From Helianthus annuus (taxonomy: Eukaryota > Streptophyta > Magnoliopsida > Asterales > Asteraceae): a DNA stretch of 64,000 bases. Made by a program: the position numbers and the translations under genes. This document shows, one piece after another, positions 11,485 through 21,748 of the stretch. The stretch lies in the NCBI RefSeq assembly GCF_002127325.2, contig NC_035436.2, forward strand, positions 28,609,163-28,673,162, read 5' to 3'. The notes under the pieces were generated by a model. It saw only the letters and a program-made list of their open reading frames with translations. It ran no database searches and was not told the DNA's origin. Within the stretch, counting starts at the first letter, position 1; each line of letters begins with the position of its first letter.

Positions 11485-12355
11485 GTATTACTATCTTATC
11501 TTCTTCTTTTTTAGTTCGTAGCCTAACGGTTCATGTTTATTGTATGAACTATGAACACATTATAGTAAAATAATAGCTTCTAAAACAGTGGGAATATGCT
11601 AGGAAGGATGTGACTTCTCATCCTGCTTACTCTTAATTTGACCATTTCTTAATAATATTTAACGCATTCCCTATTAAAATTACAAAACATTTAATAATAG
11701 TACTAATGTTAACCTAAACCTTTGAGTTAAAACAATCTAAGAAATTACCTGCATGCTTCATCTGGCCCGAGCCAGGTACTGAGTTTGAGGTCATGGGTCC
11801 AAATCTCGCTGTGAACTATGAAGTTGGTTATTGATACAGTTGCCGCTCTAAAAAATAGACGTGGTTATTGATACAATTGATCTTGTATAATGATTTTGAC
11901 CCGTTAGAGATAAACCCATAACCTAATTTGACCTTGGTTTTAAAAGTAAGAGGCGCACAAAAGCGACGAGGTCTAAAACCAAGGCGCAAAGCGCAAATGC
12001 GTCAGGCTTTTCGTACCCGAGGCGCAAAGTGATTATATATTTTTTATATATATTCCATAGGTATTTAGCATCCCTTATTTAAAAAATAGCTATAAATAAG
12101 GTTTATATATGATTTATCTAAAAGTACAGGCCAAAAAACCTATCGTACAACAGTTTGATGCATAAAAACAACCTATATGCATGAAGCGTATGCCTAAGAC
12201 CAGTAAAACCCTCAAAAATTGCATCTTTTAGGAGTTTTTTGTAAAAAGCGTGCTAAGGCTTGCACCTTGATGTGCGTCGTGCCTAGGTGGCAGCGCGCCT
12301 CAGGTGCGATTTTTAAAACCTAGAAACTGACCCATTCAATCATATTCTCTGCAGG

Positions 12356-12432
12356 CTGAAAGTCGCTCTGACTTCGACGAAGTCTATTAACGATTGGAGC
12401 TCGCTAGAAATTCAGTTTCCTGTTCTTAGAGA
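12356..12432 (+). other. Unidentified captured exon
   Basis: A 77-bp segment between a perfect acceptor (CTCTGCAG) and donor (GAT|GTAAGT). One frame is open (LKVALTSTKSINDWSS...). I cannot assign it to a gene. Confidence 0.35.
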
Positions 12433-12653
12433 TGTAAGTTTACTATAAGACCCATCATTGTTTAATCGAGTACACATTAAGCACAATTCATTGATCTTAA
12501 GTTAACGCGTAATAATAATATTACTACTAGAAAGATTTTTCGGGCAACTTATTATTCAAACTTTATAAAATGGATAAAAAGTTTTTATCGATCAACCTGA
12601 CCCGCCCCGATTTGACCGAAACACAACTTGTATGACATGTCCACCTGGTTCAG

Positions 12654-12713
12654 GTTGTTCCTCACATCACAGATACCATTCAAGATTGGATTGAACGAGT
12701 AGCAGCTATACAT
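12654..12713 (+). pseudogene. CTP synthase exon fragment
   Basis: After an acceptor (TTCAG) the exon reads VVPHITDTIQDWIERVAAIH and then a stop. VVPHIT-x2-IQxWIERVA is a signature segment of the synthetase domain of CTP synthase, which makes CTP from UTP. Only this piece of the gene is present. Confidence 0.8.
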
Positions 12714-12786
12714 TAAATGAAAGTTTTTTTCTTATTAAATAGTTATACTTTTGCGGGTTTTTTTTTCTCTAACTTTTTTGGTGCAG

Positions 12787-12922
12787 CGATGTGTGTGTAT
12801 TCCGGTTTATTCATGAGGTTTGCGTGGATGGTGCAGCCTCGTAACTATCTACTTCTAGCATGTCATGCCTCAAATGAAACAGTTCAGTTGTATCAGCTTT
12901 CACGTTTTGCAAAGCATCAAGG
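12787..12922 (+). pseudogene. Mitochondrial pyruvate carrier exon fragment
   Basis: A complete-looking 136-bp exon with acceptor (GGTGCAG) and donor (GG|GTAAGC). Its frame contains [20 protein letters not shown] and [16 protein letters not shown], the highly conserved core of MPC1/MPC2-like carriers of the inner mitochondrial membrane. It has no lesion of its own, but it stands alone between pieces of other genes. Confidence 0.85.
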
Positions 12923-13397
12923 GTAAGCTGCTTTTGATGTAAAAATGCCTTTCAATTCTCTTATTGTTATATTTATTACTTTTTTAATGTTTTTGTTTAC
13001 TGCTGTGAGAAAAAAAGCCATAATTTAGTATTCCCATTAAATTACTCATGCATTTTTTATTTCTGTTTTACCGAAGGTATTTTGATAAGATCCAAACTGA
13101 TCCTCTCAATCAAATGCACAATCATCTCCCTGCGTAATTAAGATATTATCCCATAATTTCAGCAGCCATGATTCAGCAACTATTTCAAAGGCTAAAATAA
13201 GGGGAAACTTCCAGCAATCCTCAAGAATAAATAGGCCTTTAGTCATCTATTTTCTTTGTCCAGTTTTTATGAATTATCGTGTCTTGTGTTTGGAGATTTG
13301 CCTATCTCGAATCAGGCTAACTATCCCTTGTTTTCCCTATTTTTATTAATCAAATTCTCCAGTTTCTATCATATTTACTTATGCATTTTTGTTTTCT

Positions 13398-13544
13398 CTT
13401 GTTGACTGGTGGGCTGAAGACTTGATTGTTCGTAGAATTGATATCTTCAAAAGGGTTCTTGTTGCACTGGTTTCAAAGGGATATAAACAGTTTGCACTTG
13501 CTCCAGTACTAACGCTTTATGCCCAAAAACGTCTTCGAGGTCTG
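13398..13544 (+). pseudogene. NPH3-domain (BTB/NPH3 family) exon fragment
   Basis: It reads DWWAEDLIVRRIDIFKRVL, then YKQFALAPVLTLYAQKRLRGL, ending at a donor (CTG|GTAAGA). This is the conserved start of the NPH3 domain found in phototropin-signalling and auxin-related BTB/NPH3 adaptor proteins. Only one exon is present. Confidence 0.82.
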
Positions 13545-13822
13545 GTAAGATCCCTTTCTCACATGTAAAATGGATGAGTCGGGTTGGGTAACAGGTTGAA
13601 ATGGGCTTGGGTTGGGCCACTTTTTACACTGGTCAAAATGGGTCGGGCTAGGTTGGGTTGACCTGCAAAAGGCCCAAACTTTTTTTTTTTAAATTAACTT
13701 TATAATAACTAAATTAACTTTTTTTTTAATGTTCATAATGATCATTAAAATTGTGCTCTTTCATAAAACGCGAAGTTAGATGGTTGCAACGTGCAGCTTG
13801 TTGAGCCGTTTCCTCATTTCAG

Positions 13823-14487
13823 TTAAGATGATCGTTATATTTTTGCTGGAGCAGATGTCAATCACCCGGCTGCAATGAACTCCGAGTCTCCATCTATTGC
13901 AGCAGTTGTTGGCTCGGTGGACCGTGGTGCGACTCGTTATGTCGCTTGTGTGTGGCCACAAGGGCATCGTAAATAGGAGATTGTTAATTTCGGGAGCGTG
14001 TGTTTGGACCTGATCAACACTTACGCTAAAGTCAACAAAGTGAAACCGAACAAGATTGTGGTGTACCGTAACGGTGTTAGTGACGATCAGTTTGAGATGG
14101 TTCTGAATAAAGAAATGGTTGATATGAACATGGGCGTAGGTTTCAAGGGGCCGGGAGGGGCGCCCGACCCCCCGAACTTTTTGTTCAGTAGTGTTATGTA
14201 TGTACGTTTTGTATAGAATTTTTTTAGGTATATATGTTTTCGACCCCCCGGTTTTTTAAAAAAAAAATTACTTGTATAGAATTTTTAGGTCCGGTGACTT
14301 CGGACCCCCCGATGGAAATTTTCAAGCTTCGCCACTGGATATGAAGAAAGCCATTTACACCAAACACTACCGTCCGTTTGTTACATTCGTTGTGGCTCAG
14401 AAACATCACACGACTCGCTTGTTTCTGAACAACAAGAATGAGATCGGGAACGTGCCTCCGGGAACAGTCGTGGACACGAACATTTAA
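13823..14487 (+). pseudogene. Argonaute PIWI-domain fragment, interrupted by a MITE
   Basis: After an acceptor at about 13822 the frame reads FAGADVNHPAAMN, SPSIAAVVGSV, a TAG stop after GHRK, then NFGSVCLDLINTYAKVNK, NKIVVYRNGVSDDQFEMVL. After the MITE at 14129-14337 it continues with [15 protein letters not shown] and [15 protein letters not shown]. This is the slicer half of an AGO protein (AGO2/AGO7-like, as far as I can judge). The first catalytic Asp (GADVNHP) is kept. The second is Asn (YRNGVS for the usual FRDGVS). The C-terminal His region is missing. Confidence 0.88.
14129..14337 (+). mobile_element. hAT-type MITE, copy 1 (in Argonaute fragment)
   Basis: 209 bp, flanked by a perfect 8-bp TSD GATATGAA (14121-14128 and 14338-14345). 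Ends CATGGGCGTAGGTTTCAA and TTCAAGCTTCGCCACTG are imperfect inverted repeats. The interior is rich in GGGGCGCCCGACCCCCCG. Removing it restores the Argonaute frame at VDMKKAIY. Confidence 0.9.
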
Positions 14488-14565
14488 CTAGAGGAGAAAA
14501 GATCTCATTGTAGTCTATGCCTGACTTTTGAGTGAATCCCTTGGCAACCAACATGTCTAAGGCTG
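14488..14565 (-). pseudogene. Ty1/copia reverse transcriptase scrap
   Basis: On the minus strand it reads LVAKGFTQKSGIDYNEIFSPLV, the start of the copia RT domain. Nothing else of the element is visible. It lies between the Argonaute fragment and the Helitron 3' end. Confidence 0.75.
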
Positions 14566-14839
14566 TCCCTTTTTTCAAAAACCCAAAACCCGACTCGAAT
14601 TCAAAGCCACCCAAACCCCACCAACCCGAACCTTATATGAGTAGGTTATTACCAAAAAGGGGTCCATTCGACATATATTTTTCAAACTTTGCTCCATATG
14701 AACTTTTACATCATGTTTTAAGTGGTGCATTTGTTTAATTGACAAATCTATTGTTTTTTATAACTTACTGGTTGTAAGTTGGTGATTTGTTCATGTCTCG
14801 CGTTATTGACTCCGCCGCAACGCGCGGGTCTCCCACTAT

Positions 14840-16557
14840 ATTTATATATACATGAACATTAATCCAATTAAGTTATCACTTCATTCAAAACAATCATATA
14901 CACTTAAGAATTATTAAGTGAATGTTCGATTATAATTAAAAAATAATTAGTATTGATATATACACGAACATTAATCCAACTAACTTATCACTTCACTCAA
15001 AAAGTCAAAATAATCACCATATACTTAAGAATTATTAAGTGAATATTCAATTTATGATAGTTATTATTTACTTTTTTCGATTTATTTTAAAAAAAAGATT
15101 GCTCACGTAAATAATATATAGAAGTTCAATGAGTATACAATATGGTGATTAAAATATTGAAAAAAAAAATCATACGTTAATCCTAGATGTAATCAATGGA
15201 TGGAAGTGTATGGTTTGATAAAAGATAGATTCAAATTTTAAGAATTTGAATGCATGAATAATATTAAGCACGGGTATATTCAAATTTAAATTTTGTATTT
15301 AAAATAGTATATTTTAATTAAATATAAGAGTAATTATACATGGTCTAATATGATGACAAGTGTTCTCAAAGTGGTTTCTTTTATTATATAGTATAGATAT
15401 GTATATATTTCCCCTATATTAATTTGCAATAAGTTATTTTTACTATTTGATTTTGTAAAAGTTTGTCTACAAATTTGACGAATTCTCTCTCTCTTTTGCG
15501 TCACCACTTACTATTTACTTTCACCGGTTCCTAAAACCATTGACTACTCACTACATACTTTTTTGCCCTAAGATCTGAACCGCAAAACGACCTCCGGTAA
15601 TAACACATTGCCTTTTAGACCTACTTGCCTGCAAAGATTCCATTCAGAACATATCTAAAACCACACAACTGAATTAGACCTACTTGCCTGCAAAGATTTC
15701 GTTCGCACAAGGCCTGTGATTTCGAGTGGCACGCGATTTAAAAAAAAAAAATCTGATATATATATGTTATTTTTTTAGAATAGTAAACACATACCAATTC
15801 CAATATATGCCCATTTACAAATATTTTTTATGGTTTAGAATTTAGCCCACTTGTCATTAGTTTATTGAGACCAATACTAATTTGATTTTTTTAAATAATA
15901 ATAAAACATTACAGAATGACACATTTTTTCGAGCTCGAAAAGGGTACGTGAATTTTTAGAGACGTCTCTGCTGTTTATGGATGGTACTCAACCGAGCTTA
16001 TTTGAACCAACTGCAACAAGTAGGACGTTTCATCTAAGCCAACATTACCAAACATGGACATTGGACATGGACGGTTGTACCTACCACAAACGAGCTCAAA
16101 CATGCTCTCCAGCATTGTTCAAGATGGCATTATAATTTTCTGATGTGTTTTGAAGTTCTTGTTTAGGCAATTTTTTCTTTAGTATACGACACTTGCTTAG
16201 AGCCAAGGATAGCTCAACATAATGCGGACTACAGTGCCAAATACACGAGGTAATATAATCAATACTCCAACGTTATAGGTAGAAAACCAAATGGGGTTGG
16301 CAAGTTGAGTAACATGTCAAAATATTTAAGACTAAGGTCTAGAAACCCAACATAACCACATAAGGTCTTAAGTATGCAAACAAATACCTGTTTGATAACG
16401 AGACAAAATGAGTACTTTTTCCTCAGGGTAACAAGCAGGGTCGGCCCTCAGAATTCGTGTACTCTGTCTAAGCTCGGAAAAACGTGATCTTAGGCCTTAA
16501 CGAAATTGGGTATTGGACTCACTAAAGGTTTAAACCTAATGCCAATGGGCTAATAAC
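14840..16557. other. AT-rich intergenic; tandem duplication and a second Helitron end
   Basis: Two diverged direct copies of about 100 bp (about 14848-14940 and 14956-15055) share CATGAACATTAATCCAA-like and CTTAAGAATTATTAAGTGAAT sequence. At 15397 the minus strand begins A|TCTATACTATATAATAAAAG, which looks like another Helitron 5' end pointing left; I could not find its 3' end. 15480-16557 holds no recognisable gene. Confidence 0.5.
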
Positions 16558-16759
16558 CAGGGGCGAAGCTATGAAGGGGCCAGGAGGGGCGCCCGACCCC
16601 CCGAACTTTTCGCTCAGTACTGTTACGTATGTACGTTTCGTATAGAATTTTTTAGGTATATACGTTTTCGGCCCCCCGGTTTTATAAAAAAAATAGGTAT
16701 ATACTTTTAGGTCCGGTGACTTCCGACCCCCTGGTGGAAATTTTCAAGCTTCGCCACTG
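16558..16759 (+). mobile_element. hAT-type MITE, copy 2
   Basis: 202 bp with the same ends (CAGGGGCGAAGC and GCTTCGCCACTG) and the same GC-rich interior as copy 1. Flanks CTAATAAC and CCAATAAC match at 7 of 8 bases. Confidence 0.88.
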
Positions 16760-17212
16760 CCAATAACTAATCTAAAATAAATAGTTTTGTAAGTGGGCTT
16801 ATGTTGGTGTTTGTACGGGTATACCATATTATTATTTTTTTACATATACATATAAGATTTTTTTTTAAATAACATGTCCTTCGAAATATCGAACTCTGAC
16901 TAGTGGCCCTCCCCGCCCACCCTCAAGGCCGCCCATGAAAACAAGCGTAGGGCCAGGACAACCAACATACATTTTTTATCATCATTTATAAACAAATAGT
17001 GTGGTAATTTTTTTCAGCACAAAAACTATATTATAACTATGATAATTATTCATTGGGAATAGCCCAATGGTGTTGGTAAGATAGATAAGATGTAGAATAG
17101 GTGAAGGTCATGGGTTCAATCCTTATGACATGCAAATTTAGTTTAGCTATTAAAAAAAACTACGATAATTTAATGCATTTTGAACATTTCAAATGACTTC
17201 GAAGTTTCAAAC
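16760..17212. other. Intergenic
   Basis: AT-rich sequence with no open reading frame or RNA gene that I can support. Confidence 0.5.
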
Positions 17213-17362
17213 CCATTAAGGCATTAACCCATTAGAACCGACGAGAATAAAATGAACAGTCAAGACTTTGCCAAACATTGAATTAAACCATTAAGGCATT
17301 AACCCATTAGAACCGACAAGAATGAAATGAACAGTCAAGACTTTGCCAAACATTGAATTAAA
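17213..17362. repeat. 75-bp tandem duplication beside the tRNA gene
   Basis: Two nearly identical direct units, period 75, each starting CCATTAAGGCATTAACCC and ending AACATTGAATTAAA. They differ at only a few bases. The second unit ends about 20 bp from the tRNA 3' end. Confidence 0.9.
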
Positions 17363-17380
17363 AAATATTTAAAAACGAAT

Positions 17381-17462
17381 CGACGCCTGAGAGATTCGAA
17401 CTCTCGCGGGGAAACCCCATGTACTTAGCAGGCACACGCCTTAACCACTCGGCCAAAGCGTC
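17381..17462 (-). tRNA. tRNA-Ser (anticodon GCU)
   Basis: 82 nt on the minus strand. The 7-bp acceptor stem is GACGCTT with AGGCGTC, discriminator G. The D-arm has GGCCGAGTGGTTAAGGC. The anticodon loop is CTGCTAA (GCT in the middle), followed by the long variable arm typical of class II Ser tRNAs and a T-arm with GTTCGAATC. A T5 Pol III stop follows at 17371-17375. It decodes AGU/AGC and should be functional. Confidence 0.95.
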
Positions 17463-18066
17463 TTTGATGTCAATTATAAATAGTCCATATACTAATTTAC
17501 TGATTTTGTGTTGGTAAGTGTACCATAAAGCACAAACCCTAACATTTTTCAAATATCAACATTGAAGGGAGAAAACCATACGGACAGTAGCCGTGTACAT
17601 GCCTAAAGCAATCTGGATCGCGACATTACGCATTAACGAAAGTACTAGCATTTTCGTGTAGAAGTAAAAGTTAAAGCACATTCGAATTCAATATACATGT
17701 GCCTTATAAACCCCAAATGCTAAAAAACAAGAGAGATCCACCAAAAGCATAAGAAATCAAAATACTTTATGTATTCATTGGGGAATCTCATCAAACACTT
17801 AATTATGTTCATAAATCAAATGGGTAAAAATCACAGATATCATCGGATAGAACTTATTTACTCTTTACGATTTTATATCTACCAAAATGTGAGGCATGGA
17901 AATCAAAACCAAGTTAGGAAATGTTACTGAAATCATGATTCTCTGCTAATTAACTTTGTTACTACATCAGCCCATAAAAAACCAAAACAAAGCTTCTATA
18001 CATCCTAACTGGAACTTGAGCCAAATATATACGAAAAGGTAGCAGGTTGCTCTTACATAACTTCAC
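17463..18066. other. Intergenic
   Basis: No gene recognised; AT-rich single-copy-looking sequence upstream of the tRNA gene. Confidence 0.5.
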
Positions 18067-18309
18067 GGGTAAATTACATTTTTCGTCCTTTATGTTTGTA
18101 TCAGATTGCAATAGATAGCCTTTAAGTTCAATACTTACAGTCACAATCCTTTATTTGAAAAACCCACTACATCTTTCGTTCTTTAGCATTAACTAAGTTA
18201 AAATTTTCAGTTCAATCTAATCAATTAAGGATAGTTTTGTAATTTTACCTATTTACTTAAAAAAATATATATGTGTATATATATTTCTCTCTCGTCTATC
18301 ACCCCAAAC

Positions 18310-18783
18310 TAGGGCTGGCATATCGTGTATACCCGTACACAATAAGACACGATAAACGAAATCTCATACACGAACACGACACGATAACTTATCGTGTCCC
18401 TTTTTTCAAACATGAACATGAACACTACACGATATACATGAAAATTACCTGTTAATACGAACAAAAACACGAACACGACATGCTATCTGAGTTTACAGAG
18501 GGAGTTTAGGATTTTTTTTTTTTTTTGAATTGAATGAGGAATGAAAATAGAAAGGAATTAAGGAACACACACGCATGGCTGATGAGTTTTATTTAATTTA
18601 ATTTCTTATCATGTACTAACGGGTATTAACAGGTAAACAGGTATTTAACCTGTTTATACACGAAAATTAACAGGTAATCTCGTGTCTACCTGTTTGGTAC
18701 ACGATACCTGTTAAGACCATACACGATACCTGTTAACTTCGTGTAGGTTCGTGTCGTGTATTCGTGTAAAATTGTCAGCCCTG
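18310..18783. mobile_element. hAT-type MITE with CGTGT-rich interior
   Basis: 474 bp, with TIRs TAGGGCTGGCA and, reversed, CAGGGCTGACA. The 8-bp TSD CCCCAAAC is perfect (18302-18309 and 18784-18791). The interior is full of ACACGATA / CGTGT words in both orientations, giving extensive self-complementarity. Confidence 0.88.
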
Positions 18784-18840
18784 CCCCAAACTCATCAACA
18801 ACAACCTACTACCACCACCCACCACCAACAAGGCAACAAC

Positions 18841-19049
18841 CATTGGCGTAGCTTTCAAGGGGCCGGGAGGGGCGCCCGACCCCCCGAACTTTTCGCTCAT
18901 TAGTGTTATGTATGTATGTTTCGTGTAGAATTTTTTAGGTATATACGTTTTCGACCCCCCGGTTTTATAAAAAATAAAATTACTTATATAGAATTTTTAG
19001 GTTCGGTGACTTCCGACCCCCCGGTGGAAATTTTCAAGCTTCGCCACTG
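18841..19049 (+). mobile_element. hAT-type MITE, copy 3
   Basis: 209 bp, same family as 14129-14337, with a perfect 8-bp TSD GCAACAAC (18833-18840 and 19050-19057). Confidence 0.92.
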
Positions 19050-19307
19050 GCAACAACCCACCCTAATTTTTCTTATCCCAACCGTTAATATCAAGACCTG
19101 AGACTTGTGTTTTCTTTCTACATAAACACAATATCAAAGTTGAAGGATAATTCAAATAATTTGAATTATTTCACCTAAAATCAAGCCCAGGATTATCATC
19201 TCTATTATTGGAAGTTGTTTTATAATTAATGAATTAATTTAATTGCATATATTCCTTCACAGATCAAGCCTTTGTAATTGTTATAATCAATTTTCGACCA
19301 CTACTAA

Positions 19308-20179
19308 TGAAACAATGGTTAACCGGGCAGGGTTAACTCACTGGTCTCGTCAAGAAGGGTTAATCCCTTCCTCCCGAGGATCGTTGACTGGATCACCGGT
19401 GGGTTGATCTCCTGCACAAGGAAACAAACCGTGACTCGTAACAAGGAGGATGGGGTGGGGGGTGCTCCTTGTTACCACTCTCCGGCGTGAGAATCAGTAA
19501 TCTGCTTGGGAAGCAAAGTATGATAGTAGTAGTAGTGAGAGAGTTGTGAAGAGATACCTCAAACCTGGTTTGGGGTTGGTATTTATAGCCGAGGAGCGAA
19601 GGAGGAGGATGAGGACAGACTGACGACGTGCTGCACCTTTGCAGGTGTGTCAGGCTTGTCGGGTGTGGAGGTTACGCCACGTCAGTCTGTTGCATACGTA
19701 GCCCTGACAGATGACTGTCATTGGCGCTACTTGCACTGGTGTGTCAGTCCCACTTGTTGGGCGTATAGGATGCGGTGCGAGCCGCATCGCTGCCCGCGGT
19801 AACATCTGATGTTATCGCGTCTCTTGCATGTGATCAAGAAATACGCGAGATGCGGTGCTAGCCGCATCGTCGCCTGTGGTGACTGTTGCTGTTATCCAGC
19901 TTCCTTGTATTGATAGAAGTGTTCACTGGACGCGGTGCGAGGCCGCATTGCTGTGAATACTTCCGTTTTCATACACCAGATGTGATGCTATGTCGCATCA
20001 CTCTACCGTTCCAATATTCCAGGTAAGTCCTCCTCCATCACTGGACAGATTGGATTCACCCACAGTGTCGATGCGTTCCCGCACGGACATAAGTAGGTTG
20101 TTTCGCTAGTGAGGGTTTTGATAAAGGTAATGGTCACTCGCGGTCGATGCTGACGCGAGATCTGGACCATACCCCTTCA
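19308..20179 (-). repeat. 3' LTR of Tat-B
   Basis: 872 bp, TG...CA. The TATA box for minus-strand transcription is at 19580-19587. The U3 part holds four hairpin motifs of about 20 bp (19769, 19849, 19929, 19979) of the type GATGCGGTGCGAGCCGCATC. Just inside, the minus strand has a purine-rich tract CTGGGGGGACT, the polypurine tract that primes plus-strand DNA. Confidence 0.93.
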
Positions 20180-21739
20180 AGTCCCCCCAGTCTAGTGTTA
20201 CTGCCATATGCAAGTTGCATGTGGGAGGAGTACTGGACTATGGTTTCTAGAAGGTAGTTTGGAGTCTGGAGAAGATCCAAGACCAAGTGGATGGTCTTTG
20301 CTCTTTGTAAATCAAGCTGGAGGTCTGGAAGAGTCATTTGACGCCTCTTCCGTACCGGTGAGAATGTTTCGTCTGATGCGAAATTCTCAGCCTCGGGTTG
20401 GGTGCCACCTGTTGGTGTGTCGAACCAACCTGAGACCTTGCTGGGCGTATGCACAAACTTCGAACCAATCTCTGTGATGGTGTTTGAAGGTGTGCACAAA
20501 CTTCGAACCAGCCTTTGAAGTGGTGAATGAAGAAGAGAGTGTTCTGATGTCATGATTGGACATCAAATGATGATCCTTTTTGTGGGGTGTTCATGTTCTT
20601 CCAATTAGCTCTCTAGTAACCGCACGTCCTTTGCGGTTACCTCGTTGCTTGACATTGTTGGCCACGGTTGTGGGAACAACATTGAGTACTTGCGTCATTG
20701 TTGCCATGTTTGGTCGAACAATGTGATTCCGGATAACGGTCAAATAAACATGGTCATAGGCAAGGTAATGCCCACCATTGTTTATTCTATCCATCTTACA
20801 AGTAGGGTAACAAAGTCATAAGCAGACTTGTTAGTGCTTGTTCGATCGCTTGTTGTTCGACAAGGGCTCGTATGATCATTGGGGAGCTCGTCCGCATCTC
20901 TTCCTTAGGCACCTTCCTTCACGCTCCAATACCGAGGAGTTTTCCTTGAAGTAATTTCGTTCCTCGATGTGAAGTTAGTTATGGCTCTTCCGTAGCAACC
21001 GTTTGCGGAAGCTATGGTTATGTCCGCAGTGACTCGTGAGTGTCTGCGGTTTTGTCACCCCATATTCGCTTGAAACGGGTTTGTTGCTCGGATGTGGCCC
21101 TTGAAGGATCAGGAGTCAGGGTTGCTGATGTGCGTGAGCGTACATTCCCTTCCTTCTTCTTGTTAAAGAAGTTGTTCATGCACCCTCTGTGGTTGTGAAC
21201 CGGACAGGAGGGATTTGAAGCTTGAAGAGAATGAAGGCAATGCGGTTTACCTGTTTCTGAGATGCGGTTCAGTCCAAAGAACAACGTTGGTTCTGAGTAT
21301 CTGACACACCTGAACGGGCTCGTGTGTGTCATTTCCGCATATTCCACGTGTGCTCGTGGGTAGTGCGGATAGGTATTATACCCCCTTATAGTGTGGAGAT
21401 ATATATTTTTGCCTATTTTTAGGGGTATGTAAAAAAACGACATACGGTATGGGTTATGGTGCGGTATACCAGAGAAACCGCATGCCGCTTATAGTTGGAT
21501 AATGTAGTCGCTTTTTGTTGCATACGTGGCTGACCTCACGTGTGAGTTGGTGGAAGTTGGTGAGATCATTCTGGCATGTGCTGAAATGAAAGGACATTTG
21601 CACTGCCCGAGGCATTAAATGCACTGTAGCAAGGAGTGTAAAGGTCTCTCTTGTCAGGAGCGTGGGCGGCCACGCGCGCGTAATTTGTTCTTTTTGAATG
21701 TGATGATTCGTTTTCTCCCTCCGCATTAATTGCGATGGG
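20180..21739. other. Tat-B spacer between 3' LTR and antisense gene
   Basis: About 1.6 kb without a convincing frame. A short direct repeat (CACAAACTTCGAACCA) occurs at about 20452 and 20498. This is the promoter side of the + strand gene that starts at 21917. Confidence 0.5.
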
Positions 21740-21748
21740 TATATAAGG
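21740..21748 (+). promoter_or_regulatory. TATA box of the Tat-B antisense gene
   Basis: TATATAAGG in GATGGGTATATAAGGGG, about 170 bp before the ATG at 21917. It is on the strand opposite to the element's own LTR promoter, so the gene seems to have its own start of transcription. Confidence 0.6.

Larger units (their letters stand above)
10236..14839 (+). mobile_element. Probable Helitron carrying fragments of several genes
   Basis: The 5' end follows an A and reads TCTATATATACTATATATAA, a typical plant Helitron start. The 3' end has a GC-rich hairpin (CCGCCGCAACGCGCGG, 14812-14827) eleven bases before CTAT at 14836-14839, close to the CTRR ending of Helitrons and followed by A/T-rich host DNA. 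There are no terminal inverted repeats and no TSD, as expected. Between the ends are exon pieces of unrelated genes, all on the + strand and with introns kept, which is how Helitrons transduplicate genes. No Rep/helicase is present, so it is non-autonomous. The pairing of the two ends is inferred. CTAT departs from CTRR at the last base. Confidence 0.68.

Noticed and set aside
12717..12926. 69-codon frame as a new small protein
   Set aside because: Its recognisable part is a single mitochondrial pyruvate carrier exon; the first codons are intron sequence before the acceptor.
17358..17552. Minus-strand frame of 64 codons
   Set aside because: It overlaps the tRNA-Ser gene and is chance coding.
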